Part shown: positions 1 to 7,099 of the stretch, in pieces
Layout of the letters: each line of letters starts with the position of its first letter
Position numbering within the stretch: the stretch's first letter is position 1
Assembly: GCA_964434955.1 (NCBI GenBank)
Contig: CAYSXI010000155.1
Span: 1 to 12,438 of the forward strand
Direction: 5' to 3'
DNA length: 12,438 nucleotides
From: JANQLU01 sp964434955
Lineage (GTDB): Bacteria; Planctomycetota; Planctomycetia; Pirellulales; Pirellulaceae
Position numbers and translations under genes: made by a program
The notes under the pieces: model-generated
Databases searched by the model: none
Told to the model about the DNA's origin: nothing
Seen by the model: only the letters and a program-made list of their open reading frames with translations

Positions 1-1
1 G

Positions 2-1213
2 GCAAAGGAAGGCATGCGTTTCCAGCAATGCTTTCAGGCCGCACCCATGTGCAGCCCAACCAGGCACAACATTTACACCGGCCTTTACCCGGTAAGGTCA
101 GGGGCCTACCCCAATCACACGTTTGTCCGACCCGAGACCAAAAGCGTCTGTCAGTACCTGGGCGAGCTTGGCTACCGTGTTGCCCTGAGTGGTAAGAAGC
201 ACATCAACCCGAAGACGGTGTTCGAGTTTGAGTATTCGGGCAAGAAAAACAATCCGGATCGGGAAGCGATCGAGGCGCTCTTTGCCGATCGGAGCAAGGG
301 CGGCAAGCCTTTTTGTCTTTTTGCTTGTTCCAACGAACCACACAGCCCATGGAACAAGGGAGACCGGTCTCGATACCCGGTCGACAAGATAAGTTTGCCC
401 AGTTCCTATGTCGACACGCCGGAACAGCGCGATGCATTTTCGCGTTACCTTGCCGAAATCACGTATTTCGATTCTCAGGTTGGAATGATTCTGAGTCTGT
501 TGAAGAAATACAAGCTAGAAAACGAGACGCTGGTCATGGTCACAAGCGAACAGGGAAATGCTTTTCCTTTCGCCAAGTGGACGCTTTACGATTCCGGCTT
601 GCAGAGCGCGATGATTTGTCGTTGGCCCGAAAAAATCGAGGCGGGCACGAACAGCAAAGCAATGATCGAATATGTCGACATCCTTCCAACCATGATCGAA
701 GCGGCCGGAGGGCGGCCGGCGGAGGGCCTGGATGGTCGGAGCTTCCTTGGTGTTCTTCGCGGCCAGACGGACACACACAAAAATCTTGTGTATGGGATCA
801 TGACGTCTCGTGGAATCATTAATGCTCCAGCCAGTTACGGGATTCGCAGTATTCGCAGTGAACAATTCAAATTGATCTGGAATCTGTCAGCCGATGTCCA
901 GTTCACCAATGCGTGCACCAAAAGCAAAGAGTTTCAAAGCTGGATCGCCAAAGCGAAAAGCGGCGATGCCGACGCCGCGGACAAGGTCCGGCGGTATCAA
1001 CAACGTCCCGAGATTGAACTTTATGATGTCAAAAAGGATCGGCACGAATGGACCAATCTCGCGGACGATCCTCGTTATTCAAAGACTCGCGCGGAGCTTC
1101 TGAAAAAACTGAAACAGTGGATGCAGGCGCAGGGCGACGAAGGCCAGTCGACGGAGATGAAAGCAACGGATCGGCTTTGGCGTAACCGGAAGAGGAATCG
1201 CAAAAAGAAGTAG
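2..1213 (+). CDS. Sulfatase, heparan N-sulfatase (sulfamidase)-like, 5' truncated
   Basis: Predicted formylglycine-dependent sulfatase that hydrolyses sulfate esters or N-sulfates, probably on polysaccharides, outside the cytoplasm. The reading frame is open to the window edge, and AKEGMRF at its start is an internal sulfatase motif, so the ATG at 14 is not the true start and the signal peptide is missing. Numbering from that Met, the signature C-S-P-T-R at 13-17 carries the Cys that is converted to formylglycine. Further family motifs follow: GYRVALSGKKH (53-63), EPHSPW (108-113), SEQGNAFPFAKWTLYD (178-193) and VDILPTMIEAAG (221-232). The C-terminus has ELYDVKKDRHEWTNLA, typical of the family, then an Arg/Lys-rich tail. 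SEQG replaces the common S-D-N-G; I recall SEQG as normal in sulfamidase-like planctomycete sulfatases. Substrate cannot be read from sequence. The gene faces the oxidoreductase across a repeat array. Confidence 0.93.
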   Translation, partial: AKEGMRFQQCFQAAPMCSPTRHNIYTGLYPVRSGAYPNHTFVRPETKSVCQYLGELGYRVALSGKKHINPKTVFEFEYSGKKNNPDREAIEALFADRSKGGKPFCLFACSNEPHSPWNKGDRSRYPVDKISLPSSYVDTPEQRDAFSRYLAEITYFDSQVGMILSLLKKYKLENETLVMVTSEQGNAFPFAKWTLYDSGLQSAMICRWPEKIEAGTNSKAMIEYVDILPTMIEAAGGRPAEGLDGRSFLGVLRGQTDTHKNLVYGIMTSRGIINAPASYGIRSIRSEQFKLIWNLSADVQFTNACTKSKEFQSWIAKAKSGDADAADKVRRYQQRPEIELYDVKKDRHEWTNLADDPRYSKTRAELLKKLKQWMQAQGDEGQSTEMKATDRLWRNRKRNRKKK

Positions 1214-1345
1214 CAGGGATTGCGAAATTCGTGATTGAACCACTCGCTTGCGCTTCGTGCTTGTATGGGCAGATGACCGCGCATAATCAAACGTCATATT
1301 CGAGTAGTTTCTAAGTCGGAGCGGCAAGTCGAAGGATTCACTCGC

Positions 1346-1382
1346 TTGCGCGGCGTGCTTGTATGGGCAGATGACCGCGCAA
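1346..1382. repeat. Inverted repeat (hairpin) inside array unit 2
   Basis: TTGCGCGG at 1346-1353 is perfectly complementary to CCGCGCAA at 1375-1382, with a 21-base loop. The arms are part of the tandem unit, so the transcript or single strand of each unit can fold. No T-run follows, so it is not a classical intrinsic terminator. Confidence 0.7.
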
Positions 1383-1443
1383 AATCAAACGTCATATTCG
1401 AGGAATTTCTAAGTCTGAGCGGCAAGTCGAAGGATTCACTCGC

Positions 1444-1479
1444 TTGCGCGGCGTGCTTGCATGGCGGATGACCGCGCAA
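1444..1479. repeat. Inverted repeat (hairpin) inside array unit 3
   Basis: The same 8-bp arms as in unit 2, TTGCGCGG at 1444-1451 and CCGCGCAA at 1472-1479, with a 20-base loop. In units 1 and 4 the left arm reads TTGCGCTT, which shortens the stem to about five or six pairs. Confidence 0.7.
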
Positions 1480-1672
1480 AATCAAATTTCATATTCGAGG
1501 AAGTTCAAAGGCTGAACACACCCGACGAAAGGCTTACTCGCTTGCGCTTCGTGCTTGTATGGGCGGATGACCGTGCAAAATCAAATTTCATATTCGAGGA
1601 AGTTCAAAGGCTGAACACACCCGACGAAAGGCTTACTCGCTTGCGCGGCGTGCTTGTAGGGGCGAATGATCC

Positions 1673-1735
1673 ACTCGCTTGCTTTCGTTTTCGTCTAGCC
1701 GAATGATTTTCTGGTTGCGCGGCGTGCTTGTCCGG
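1673..1735. repeat. Degenerate copies at the end of the tandem array
   Basis: ACTCGCTTGC appears again at 1673 but diverges at once, and TTGCGCGGCGTGCTTGT appears at 1715-1731 without the preceding ACTCGC. The spacing falls to about 40 bp, so these look like truncated or eroded units next to the end of the oxidoreductase gene (stop at 1789). The remaining bases to 1788 hold nothing I recognise. Confidence 0.7.
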
Positions 1736-1788
1736 TTGAACGGTTGTGCCGGATTGGTCGCCCGGTTATTTCCCGTCTGACTCGCGAA

Positions 1789-3159
1789 TCAAAGATTTTC
1801 GACCTTGAATTCTTCCCGATAGTTTCGCTTGACCAAAGCCGTCGCGTCGGAGTTGTTGGTGAACTCCATGTTCTTCCAATCCCATTCCAGTTTTTCATTC
1901 GGGAACCGGTTGGCAATCACACCGAGCAATAGAGCCTCGGTTAAGGGTCCACCAAAGGAGAAAGGCGCCGTGGTATTTCCGCTTCCAAGACAAGCGGTAA
2001 CCCATTGGTGATAGTGGTCGCGATCAACGACTCGCGGTCGATTTTTTTCCTTTCGACCACCAATCAGATACACCTGTGCTTCGCCGATATGGGGAATGAC
2101 CATCGTTCCGATTTCCCCTTTGAGCAACGCACCTTGTCCTGGCAAGGTCGTCCCCAAAGGCAAGCCGAACTCGGTCACCTTCGGTACGGCGCTTCGGCCA
2201 TCCCGCCAAACCCATTTCAACGATTCGGTTGTGTACTTGGTGCCGGAAAACTCAATCTCAACCCGATTGGCTTCCGGGTGCCCGAAGCCGTTTGGCTTTC
2301 GACACTTGGTCATGACCGTTTTGGGCTTGGAAGTTTTCAGGTTTAACGCATCAAAAGGCGTATCGAAAATGTGGACGCCCATGTCTCCCAGCGTCCCCGT
2401 TCCAAAATCGATGATCTTTCGCCAATTGCCCGGGTGATAGACTCGGGGAACATAACCACGTTCCGGTGCTGTTCCCAACCAGAGGTCCCAGTCAAGATTC
2501 TTTGGAGGTTCTTGCGAACCTTCATAAGCGGGCCCGTCGTAACCCCAGTTCTTGTTACTCCAGGCATGGACTTCCGAAACTTTACCGATCCAACCGGCAC
2601 GAATCATTCGAAACGCGCGTCGATAAACGGCCTTGGAATGAATCTGAATGCCCATTTGGGTGACGACTTTTTTCTTCCGCGCGATCTCGACCAACTTTCG
2701 CGCTTCGTAGATTTCGTGGGTCAGCGGTTTCTGGCAATAGACATGCTTGTCCAGGTTCATCGCGGTCATCGCTGCGGGAGCGTGCGTATGATCCGGCGTC
2801 GAAACGACCACTCCATCGATGGAGTCTTTCATTTCACTGAACATCTCGCGAAAATCTGCGAACGTCTTGGCATTCTTGAAGCGCGCTGCCTGTGCTTTCA
2901 GTGGATTGCTGTCGACATCGCAGAGCGCGGCAACTTCAACCGACTTATGGGACGCGATCGAATTCAAATCCGACTTGCCCATCCCTCCAACACCGATATG
3001 AGCCGTTCGCAACTTGCTGTTCAGCATGTTCAACCGCGTTCCCGAAGGAAGAATCGCCAAAGCAGCGAAGGCGGATCCCGTCTTCAGAAACTGGCGACGG
3101 CTATTGGAATTGGACTGGGTGGATTCTGAAGGGTTCGAAGTTGGCTTTTGATCTGCCAT
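1789..3159 (-). CDS. Gfo/Idh/MocA-family oxidoreductase with Tat signal
   Basis: Predicted NAD(P)-dependent oxidoreductase acting on a sugar or sugar derivative, exported folded by the Tat pathway. S-R-R-Q-F-L-K at residues 20-26 matches the twin-arginine consensus and is followed by a hydrophobic stretch (about 28-38). The Rossmann nucleotide-binding loop GVGGMG is at 56-61, with CDVD at 80-83. VVSTPDHTHA lies at 118-127, and Q-K-P (143-145) is this family's version of the usual E-K-P. GTLGDMGVHIFD at 254-265 is the conserved substrate-domain motif. The length, 456 aa, is normal for exported planctomycete members. The Zymomonas glucose-fructose oxidoreductase is a known Tat-exported relative that keeps its cofactor bound; a similar mode is inferred here. 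The start lies 30 bp downstream of the TPR gene's stop, suggesting co-transcription. Substrate unknown. Confidence 0.92.
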   Translation of the reverse strand: MADQKPTSNPSESTQSNSNSRRQFLKTGSAFAALAILPSGTRLNMLNSKLRTAHIGVGGMGKSDLNSIASHKSVEVAALCDVDSNPLKAQAARFKNAKTFADFREMFSEMKDSIDGVVVSTPDHTHAPAAMTAMNLDKHVYCQKPLTHEIYEARKLVEIARKKKVVTQMGIQIHSKAVYRRAFRMIRAGWIGKVSEVHAWSNKNWGYDGPAYEGSQEPPKNLDWDLWLGTAPERGYVPRVYHPGNWRKIIDFGTGTLGDMGVHIFDTPFDALNLKTSKPKTVMTKCRKPNGFGHPEANRVEIEFSGTKYTTESLKWVWRDGRSAVPKVTEFGLPLGTTLPGQGALLKGEIGTMVIPHIGEAQVYLIGGRKEKNRPRVVDRDHYHQWVTACLGSGNTTAPFSFGGPLTEALLLGVIANRFPNEKLEWDWKNMEFTNNSDATALVKRNYREEFKVENL

Positions 3160-3189
3160 GTTGGATTCTCTGCTTAGGGTCTAGCAAGT

Positions 3190-4644
3190 TTACTTCTTGG
3201 GCTGATTCGGCTGTCCGGCGCCACCTGTCAGTTTAGTTAGAAGTGCATCGGCTTGCGCGCGGTAGAGAAAAACTCCCTGGTTCACGTCAATTGCTCGCAG
3301 CACTTTGATCGCGTCGGCTGTCCGGTTTTGATCCGCGAGAAACTTGGCAACAAAGTAAGCTGACTCGGGAGGGATTCGGTTCGCCTGCGTGACTTTTCCC
3401 AGATGCGCGGCGGCTTGCTGCGCATTGCCGGTCTTCAAAAAGATCCAGCCGAGGACCGAGATGGACGAAATGTTTTGTGGGTTCATTCGAACGCTGACGG
3501 TGGCAAGCTCGAGTGCCTTCCGTTGCTTGTCCAGGTTTCCGCTTTCGACCAGCGACAGCGCCAATAGATTGGCCGCGTCGACATTGGCGGGCTGGGCGTT
3601 GTGAATTCGCGAGAAGTGCAATTCTGCCAAGTCATACGACTGTTTCAAGAAAGCGATTTGGCCCTTCATGTAGGTCGTCGTGTATTCGTTCGCGCCGCCT
3701 TGAACCGCTTTGCTGATCCAGATATTCGCTTTCGAGAGCTTGCCTTTTTCAATGAGCCACCGTGCATATTCGACCTGGACGTTTTTGTCATCGGGATGGT
3801 CCGTCGAAGCTTTCGTGATCCATTCCTCAAGCTTGTCCAATTTATTGGCCGCACGATACCAGTTTGCAATCACCAGCGGTGAAGCCAGAACGTTGTCCTG
3901 TTTGGCTCGAGCCTGATCGAGAAATTTGATTGCATCAGCGACCTTTTCCTGCTTGAACGCCACTTCTGCCTGGCGGAGGGGAATCTTCCCGTTGTCGGGC
4001 AAGATCGTTTTGAGCTGGATCAAGTGGTTGTTCGCCTCATCGAGTTTTGAGCGAGCAATCGCGACATCGGTCATGATATCGAGCCACTCAATTTGAAACT
4101 GTTCCATTTGGTCTTTGGTCCAGCTCGCACCTTCAATTTTTGTTTTCATCAGGCGTAGAAGAGCGTCGGCATCGGTAACACGGCCAGTGTTAATGGCCAT
4201 CCTCGCAAACCCCGCATAGGTTGCCGGATATTCCGGATAGTCCAAGGTCGTTTTCTCAAGCAGCGCTCGACCGCGGGTCGCATCGTTGACGGCAAAAAAC
4301 AAGCCGGCCATCATCAGCGTTTTGGGCGGGAACGTTTTCTCTGTTTTGGAAATCTCCTCAAAGATTTTTTCGGCATCCAGCGGTTTGCGGGAGCGAAATT
4401 CGACAATCGCCTGCGTCAGTTTTTTGTAGCGCTCCGATTTGTCATCCAGGTCGCCAGGGATTAACTGATCGAGCGCGTCCATCAGCTGTTTGGCAGCGGC
4501 ATCATCGGTCGGAATGGCGTTTGTTTTTGGGTCCTGCTGGTTTTCCTGGTTCGTCGGTGGCGCTGCGTTGCCATCCTGTGCCTTGGCGGCAGAAACAAGC
4601 GTCAACGCAAGTGCAATCGCCAGGGTGCCAAAAATCAGTCGCAT
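3190..4644 (-). CDS. Exported TPR-repeat protein
   Basis: A 484-residue tetratricopeptide-repeat protein of unknown specific role, probably periplasmic. I chose the ATG at 4644 because it begins a standard Sec signal peptide (MRLIFGTLAIALALTLVSAAKA, shown here as positions 1-22; likely cleavage after A-K-A, before Q23) and has AAGGA six to seven bases upstream; the frame does extend 11 codons further to an ATG at 4677, but this would put charged residues before the signal. After a Gln/Asn/Pro-rich linker (about 23-50), helical repeats run from about residue 110 to 470, with TPR-like Gly/Ala spacing such as GRVTDADALL, EKVADAIKFLDQA and GNAQQAAAHLGKV. No enzyme motif is visible. It likely acts as a protein-binding scaffold. 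It precedes the Tat oxidoreductase by 30 bp, so the two may serve the same extracytoplasmic process; that link is inference. Confidence 0.88.
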   Translation of the reverse strand: MRLIFGTLAIALALTLVSAAKAQDGNAAPPTNQENQQDPKTNAIPTDDAAAKQLMDALDQLIPGDLDDKSERYKKLTQAIVEFRSRKPLDAEKIFEEISKTEKTFPPKTLMMAGLFFAVNDATRGRALLEKTTLDYPEYPATYAGFARMAINTGRVTDADALLRLMKTKIEGASWTKDQMEQFQIEWLDIMTDVAIARSKLDEANNHLIQLKTILPDNGKIPLRQAEVAFKQEKVADAIKFLDQARAKQDNVLASPLVIANWYRAANKLDKLEEWITKASTDHPDDKNVQVEYARWLIEKGKLSKANIWISKAVQGGANEYTTTYMKGQIAFLKQSYDLAELHFSRIHNAQPANVDAANLLALSLVESGNLDKQRKALELATVSVRMNPQNISSISVLGWIFLKTGNAQQAAAHLGKVTQANRIPPESAYFVAKFLADQNRTADAIKVLRAIDVNQGVFLYRAQADALLTKLTGGAGQPNQPKK

Positions 4645-4650
4645 TGTTAT

Positions 4651-4656
4651 TCCTTT
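4651..4656 (-). promoter_or_regulatory. Ribosome binding site that decides the TPR-protein start
   Basis: On the minus strand AAAGGA sits six bases before the ATG at 4644, a good Shine-Dalgarno match. It supports the internal start at the signal peptide over the ATG at 4677. Confidence 0.7.
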
Positions 4657-4783
4657 GTTCAAAGTATCAAGAGCCATTTCATGATGCGAAAACGGCTCTC
4701 AGGGAGCACAGATTTTACTTGAACCCCATCGCAAAATCATCCACTTTTCCCGATCGGATTGCCCGAAGTTCCGCTTGGGAGTG

Positions 4784-5689
4784 TCAATCTTCGGAAATTA
4801 GCGAAACGTTGCGGAGTGTTTCGATCGTAGCTTGAGATTTGTTAAGAACGTAAAAGTGAATTCCAGGAACCGAATTATTTAGAAGTTCGGCAATCTGTTG
4901 CGTCGCAAATTCAACGCCGACTTGAAATTGATGGTCCGGATCTTCGTTTCGAGAAAGATTGTCGACAAACGACTTTGGCAACTTGGACCCGCAAAGGCTT
5001 GTTATCCGCTGAATTTGTCCCAGGTTCGTAACGGGTAATATCCCAGGAACGACGGGTACCTGGATTCCCATTTTCTCGCATTCGTCACGGAATCGAAAAA
5101 AGTCTGCATTGTCGTAGAAAAGCTGCGTGACAATCACGTCCGCACCCGCATCAACTTTTCGTTTCAGGTTTTCAAGATCCACCGCCATGGACGGTGCCTC
5201 TTGATGCTTTTCCGGATAGCCGGCAACCGCGACCGAAAAATCATTTGGGAACTCGTCACGAATCAGCTCGACCAATTCGTTTGCGTACCGAAGCCCGCCT
5301 GGAACCTGATGAAACTCCGACTCTCCCTGCGGTGGATCGCCTCGCAGTGCGACGATGTAATCCGTCTTTTGTTCTTTGGCTTGCCGCAAGTAGTCTCGCA
5401 ACTGATCAACCGTGGAACCCACCAGCGTCAGATGCGAGGCAACGGGAATGCCATACTGCTCTTTGATCCGCCCGATGATTTCGAGCGTCTTTCCGCGGGT
5501 CGAACCCCCTGCCCCGTAAGTGCAGGTGATGAAATCCGGTTTGTATTGACAAAGCGTTTCAACATGTCGGAACAAAGCCTGCTCGCCTTTTTCCGTTTTG
5601 GGCGGAAAAAGCTCGTAGGAAAATATGGTTCGATTCTGTTGAAAAAGTTCTTTGAGCTTCACGTTGCAAGTCGCTTGCATTGAATTCAT
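4784..5689 (-). CDS. metF: Methylenetetrahydrofolate reductase
   Basis: Cytoplasmic FAD enzyme that reduces 5,10-methylenetetrahydrofolate to 5-methyltetrahydrofolate, the methyl donor for methionine synthesis. The 301-residue single-domain length matches bacterial MetF. Visible motifs: FSYELFPPKT with the catalytic-type Glu at residue 26 (E28 in E. coli), TYGAGGSTRGKT (58-69), ALRGDPP with Asp118 (equivalent to the flavin-proximal D120), and TQLFYDN (188-194) with the substrate-binding Gln and Phe. The C-terminal VPGIHFYVLNKS is also characteristic. ATGs at 5689 and 5680 are both possible and neither has a strong ribosome binding site; I kept the longer. The gene is in the same direction as its neighbours but separated by 79 bp upstream, with a weak terminator-like structure, and 139 bp downstream. 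I see no riboswitch-sized leader, so S-adenosylmethionine riboswitch control is unlikely. Confidence 0.97.
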   Translation of the reverse strand: MNSMQATCNVKLKELFQQNRTIFSYELFPPKTEKGEQALFRHVETLCQYKPDFITCTYGAGGSTRGKTLEIIGRIKEQYGIPVASHLTLVGSTVDQLRDYLRQAKEQKTDYIVALRGDPPQGESEFHQVPGGLRYANELVELIRDEFPNDFSVAVAGYPEKHQEAPSMAVDLENLKRKVDAGADVIVTQLFYDNADFFRFRDECEKMGIQVPVVPGILPVTNLGQIQRITSLCGSKLPKSFVDNLSRNEDPDHQFQVGVEFATQQIAELLNNSVPGIHFYVLNKSQATIETLRNVSLISED

Positions 5690-5709
5690 TTGCGCTAAAA
5701 GTTGTCATC

Positions 5710-5728
5710 AAAAACCCGACATCCCGGG
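5710..5728 (-). terminator. Weak intrinsic terminator between the GlmU-like gene and metF
   Basis: Read on the minus strand, CCCG (5728-5725) pairs with CGGG (5718-5715) across a six-base loop, followed at once by five T residues. The stem is short but GC-only. It lies downstream of the GlmU-like stop and just before metF, so it could end the fabH/GlmU-like transcript. Low certainty because a four-pair stem can occur by chance. Confidence 0.35.
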
Positions 5729-5768
5729 AATCCATTTTAGTGCGCGAAGAAAAAGAGTTAAGACGGCG

Positions 5769-7025
5769 TCAAAAGACAAGCGGTTCTTCAGCAAGTTGCC
5801 GCTCGTGACGCGTCAACTCATACATGTCGTGCAAGAGCTGTATGTCTGAGGGTCTTTGTTGAACATTTCGTCGTCGAAACATTCGCTGTTGTGTTGCCGC
5901 CATCACCGAGGGCGGTAATTCCGTTATCTGACCAAACAACCGGGCGTAGTTGACGAAACTTGGAACGGTGGTCGTAACGAACCCGTAAACCATGCTGCAA
6001 GTACCAATAATTTTCCCGGTAAAAATTCCCGTGTTGATGGCGCTCTTCGCGTAGTCGCCCATGATGCATCCGACAAACTGCATCCCACTACTGACTTTTG
6101 CACCGCGATACTCCATTTTGACATCGCCGTATGTATTCTTGAGATCGCTATTGCAAGTTCCGGCGCCCAGGTTGATCCAGCTTCCCAGATAACTGTGTCC
6201 CATGAAGCCATGATGCTGTTTATTCGTATAGGCTTCAATCACAGACGCCTCAACTTCTCCACCGATCTTTGTCGTGTGGGCAATTGAAACCGCGTCCTTG
6301 ATTGCCGAATGTTCAATCACACGCGCGTTCGGTCCAATGTATGCCGGGCCCTCGAGAAAACTAAAAGGGCCAATCGAAGCATTCTCGTCGATGAGAATCG
6401 GACCGCTCCCGCTCTTGGAGACCACGCTCGGATCGATTTTCGCCGATTCATGCGCGAAGACGTCGTCCCGTATTTCCCGAAACTTGGAATCCCTCAAACG
6501 GAAGGCCAAGTTCTCTTCGAATGATTTCTGATTGAAGCGAATGACATCGTGCGGATACTCGAAGAGGGAAACCTCGTCGCTCCGGTCACCATTGGGGCTG
6601 CCCCCATTTCGATCGACTGACGTTTCCAACAACTCCGTCAAATCCGTTGCGGCGAAGTCTTGAATCGAAGCCGTTGAAACTTTGGCAGCCACGATTCGGC
6701 CACCTGCGGAAATCGATTTGGAATCAGGGCATGCCGCAAAGGCTTTCAGTTTTTCGTAGTTGGAATGAGAAGGAACAATCCGCGCGTTGATGACCAACGT
6801 CGTTTCGTTTGCGGTATCAAGACTCCTGGAAAGATCCGGGGCATTCTGCAATTGAAGCGTGCGCAAGTGCGGCCTGATTCGCGCCGTCAAATCACCCGGC
6901 AGTAACCGCAGCCAATCAATCAACCGAAAGCTTGCGCATGTGATTTCGAAAGCTGCTCGCCCGGTCGTAATCGGGTACAGCTGATCCACAAGACTGTCTT
7001 CGTAAACCAGGATGTTCGCATTCAT
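5769..7025 (-). CDS. GlmU-like putative sugar nucleotidyltransferase with left-handed beta-helix
   Basis: A 418-residue protein of the GlmU-like family: a divergent N-terminal nucleotidyltransferase-type domain (NTP_transf_4 type) followed by a hexapeptide-repeat acyltransferase-type beta-helix. The N-terminus NANILVYEDSLVDQLYPIT then FEITCASFRLIDWL matches that family's opening; the usual G-x-G-T-R-M pyrophosphorylase loop is absent. The helix covers roughly residues 196-360, with hexad spacing such as IDENASIGPF and YIGPNARVIEHSAI, and the signature NKQHHGFMGHSYLGSWINLG ending in AGTCNSDLKN. I chose the ATG at 7025 because AGGA lies nine bases upstream and the family motif starts there; the frame is open to 7127, but that would overlap the fabH coding end. 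It follows fabH by 74 bp and probably shares its transcript. Likely a role in activated-sugar or envelope-precursor metabolism; the reaction is not established for this family. Confidence 0.85.
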   Translation of the reverse strand: MNANILVYEDSLVDQLYPITTGRAAFEITCASFRLIDWLRLLPGDLTARIRPHLRTLQLQNAPDLSRSLDTANETTLVINARIVPSHSNYEKLKAFAACPDSKSISAGGRIVAAKVSTASIQDFAATDLTELLETSVDRNGGSPNGDRSDEVSLFEYPHDVIRFNQKSFEENLAFRLRDSKFREIRDDVFAHESAKIDPSVVSKSGSGPILIDENASIGPFSFLEGPAYIGPNARVIEHSAIKDAVSIAHTTKIGGEVEASVIEAYTNKQHHGFMGHSYLGSWINLGAGTCNSDLKNTYGDVKMEYRGAKVSSGMQFVGCIMGDYAKSAINTGIFTGKIIGTCSMVYGFVTTTVPSFVNYARLFGQITELPPSVMAATQQRMFRRRNVQQRPSDIQLLHDMYELTRHERQLAEEPLVF

Positions 7026-7034
7026 AGCTGCACA

Positions 7035-7038
7035 TCCT
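7035..7038 (-). promoter_or_regulatory. Ribosome binding site that decides the GlmU-like start
   Basis: AGGA on the minus strand, nine bases before the ATG at 7025. It favours this start over the upstream ATG at 7127, which falls inside the fabH reading frame. Confidence 0.55.
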
Positions 7039-7099
7039 AACAAATCAATCCACGAATGGGACGGATCAATTTGAGCACCGAATGAATGCGAGCAGGTAC

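Larger units (their letters stand above)
1242..1672. repeat. Tandem array of a 98-99 bp unit (four full copies plus a truncated fifth)
   Basis: The word ACTCGCTTGCG recurs at 1242, 1340, 1438, 1536 and 1635, giving periods of 98, 98, 98 and 99 bp. By eye units 1 and 2 differ at about six positions, and units 3 and 4 at about five including a one-base gain. The second halves define two subtypes: units 1-2 end in GCGGCAAGTCGAAGGATTC, units 3-4 in CACCCGACGAAAGGCTT. The fifth copy stops after 38 bp. Because 98 is not a multiple of three, no reading frame survives the array; the 99-bp step alone makes a short false repeat ORF. The array lies between two convergent genes, about 28 bp after the sulfatase stop. 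I recall words like ACGAAGCGCAAGCGAGTG in intergenic DNA of Pirellulaceae, so this may be a local expansion of a dispersed element. Confidence 0.92.

Noticed and set aside
1242..1672. CRISPR array
   Set aside because: The whole 98-bp unit is repeated with no unique spacers, and no cas genes are present.
1461..1706. An 81-codon plus-strand ORF with a repeated 33-residue peptide inside the tandem array
   Set aside because: It exists only because one unit step is 99 bp. The other steps are 98 bp and break the frame, and there is no ribosome binding site.
1731..1753. TCCGG / CCGGA as a terminator of the oxidoreductase gene
   Set aside because: Five pairs around a 13-base loop with no T-run; it could easily be chance.
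2371..3129. A 252-codon plus-strand ORF antisense to the oxidoreductase gene
   Set aside because: It is a shadow of a clear coding frame; its peptide shows no family motif.
4645..4677. An 11-residue N-terminal extension of the TPR protein
   Set aside because: It contains the ribosome binding site of the signal-peptide start and would bury the signal peptide.
5690..5768. A SAM or SAH riboswitch ahead of metF
   Set aside because: The 79-bp gap is too short and shows only a small terminator-like stem.
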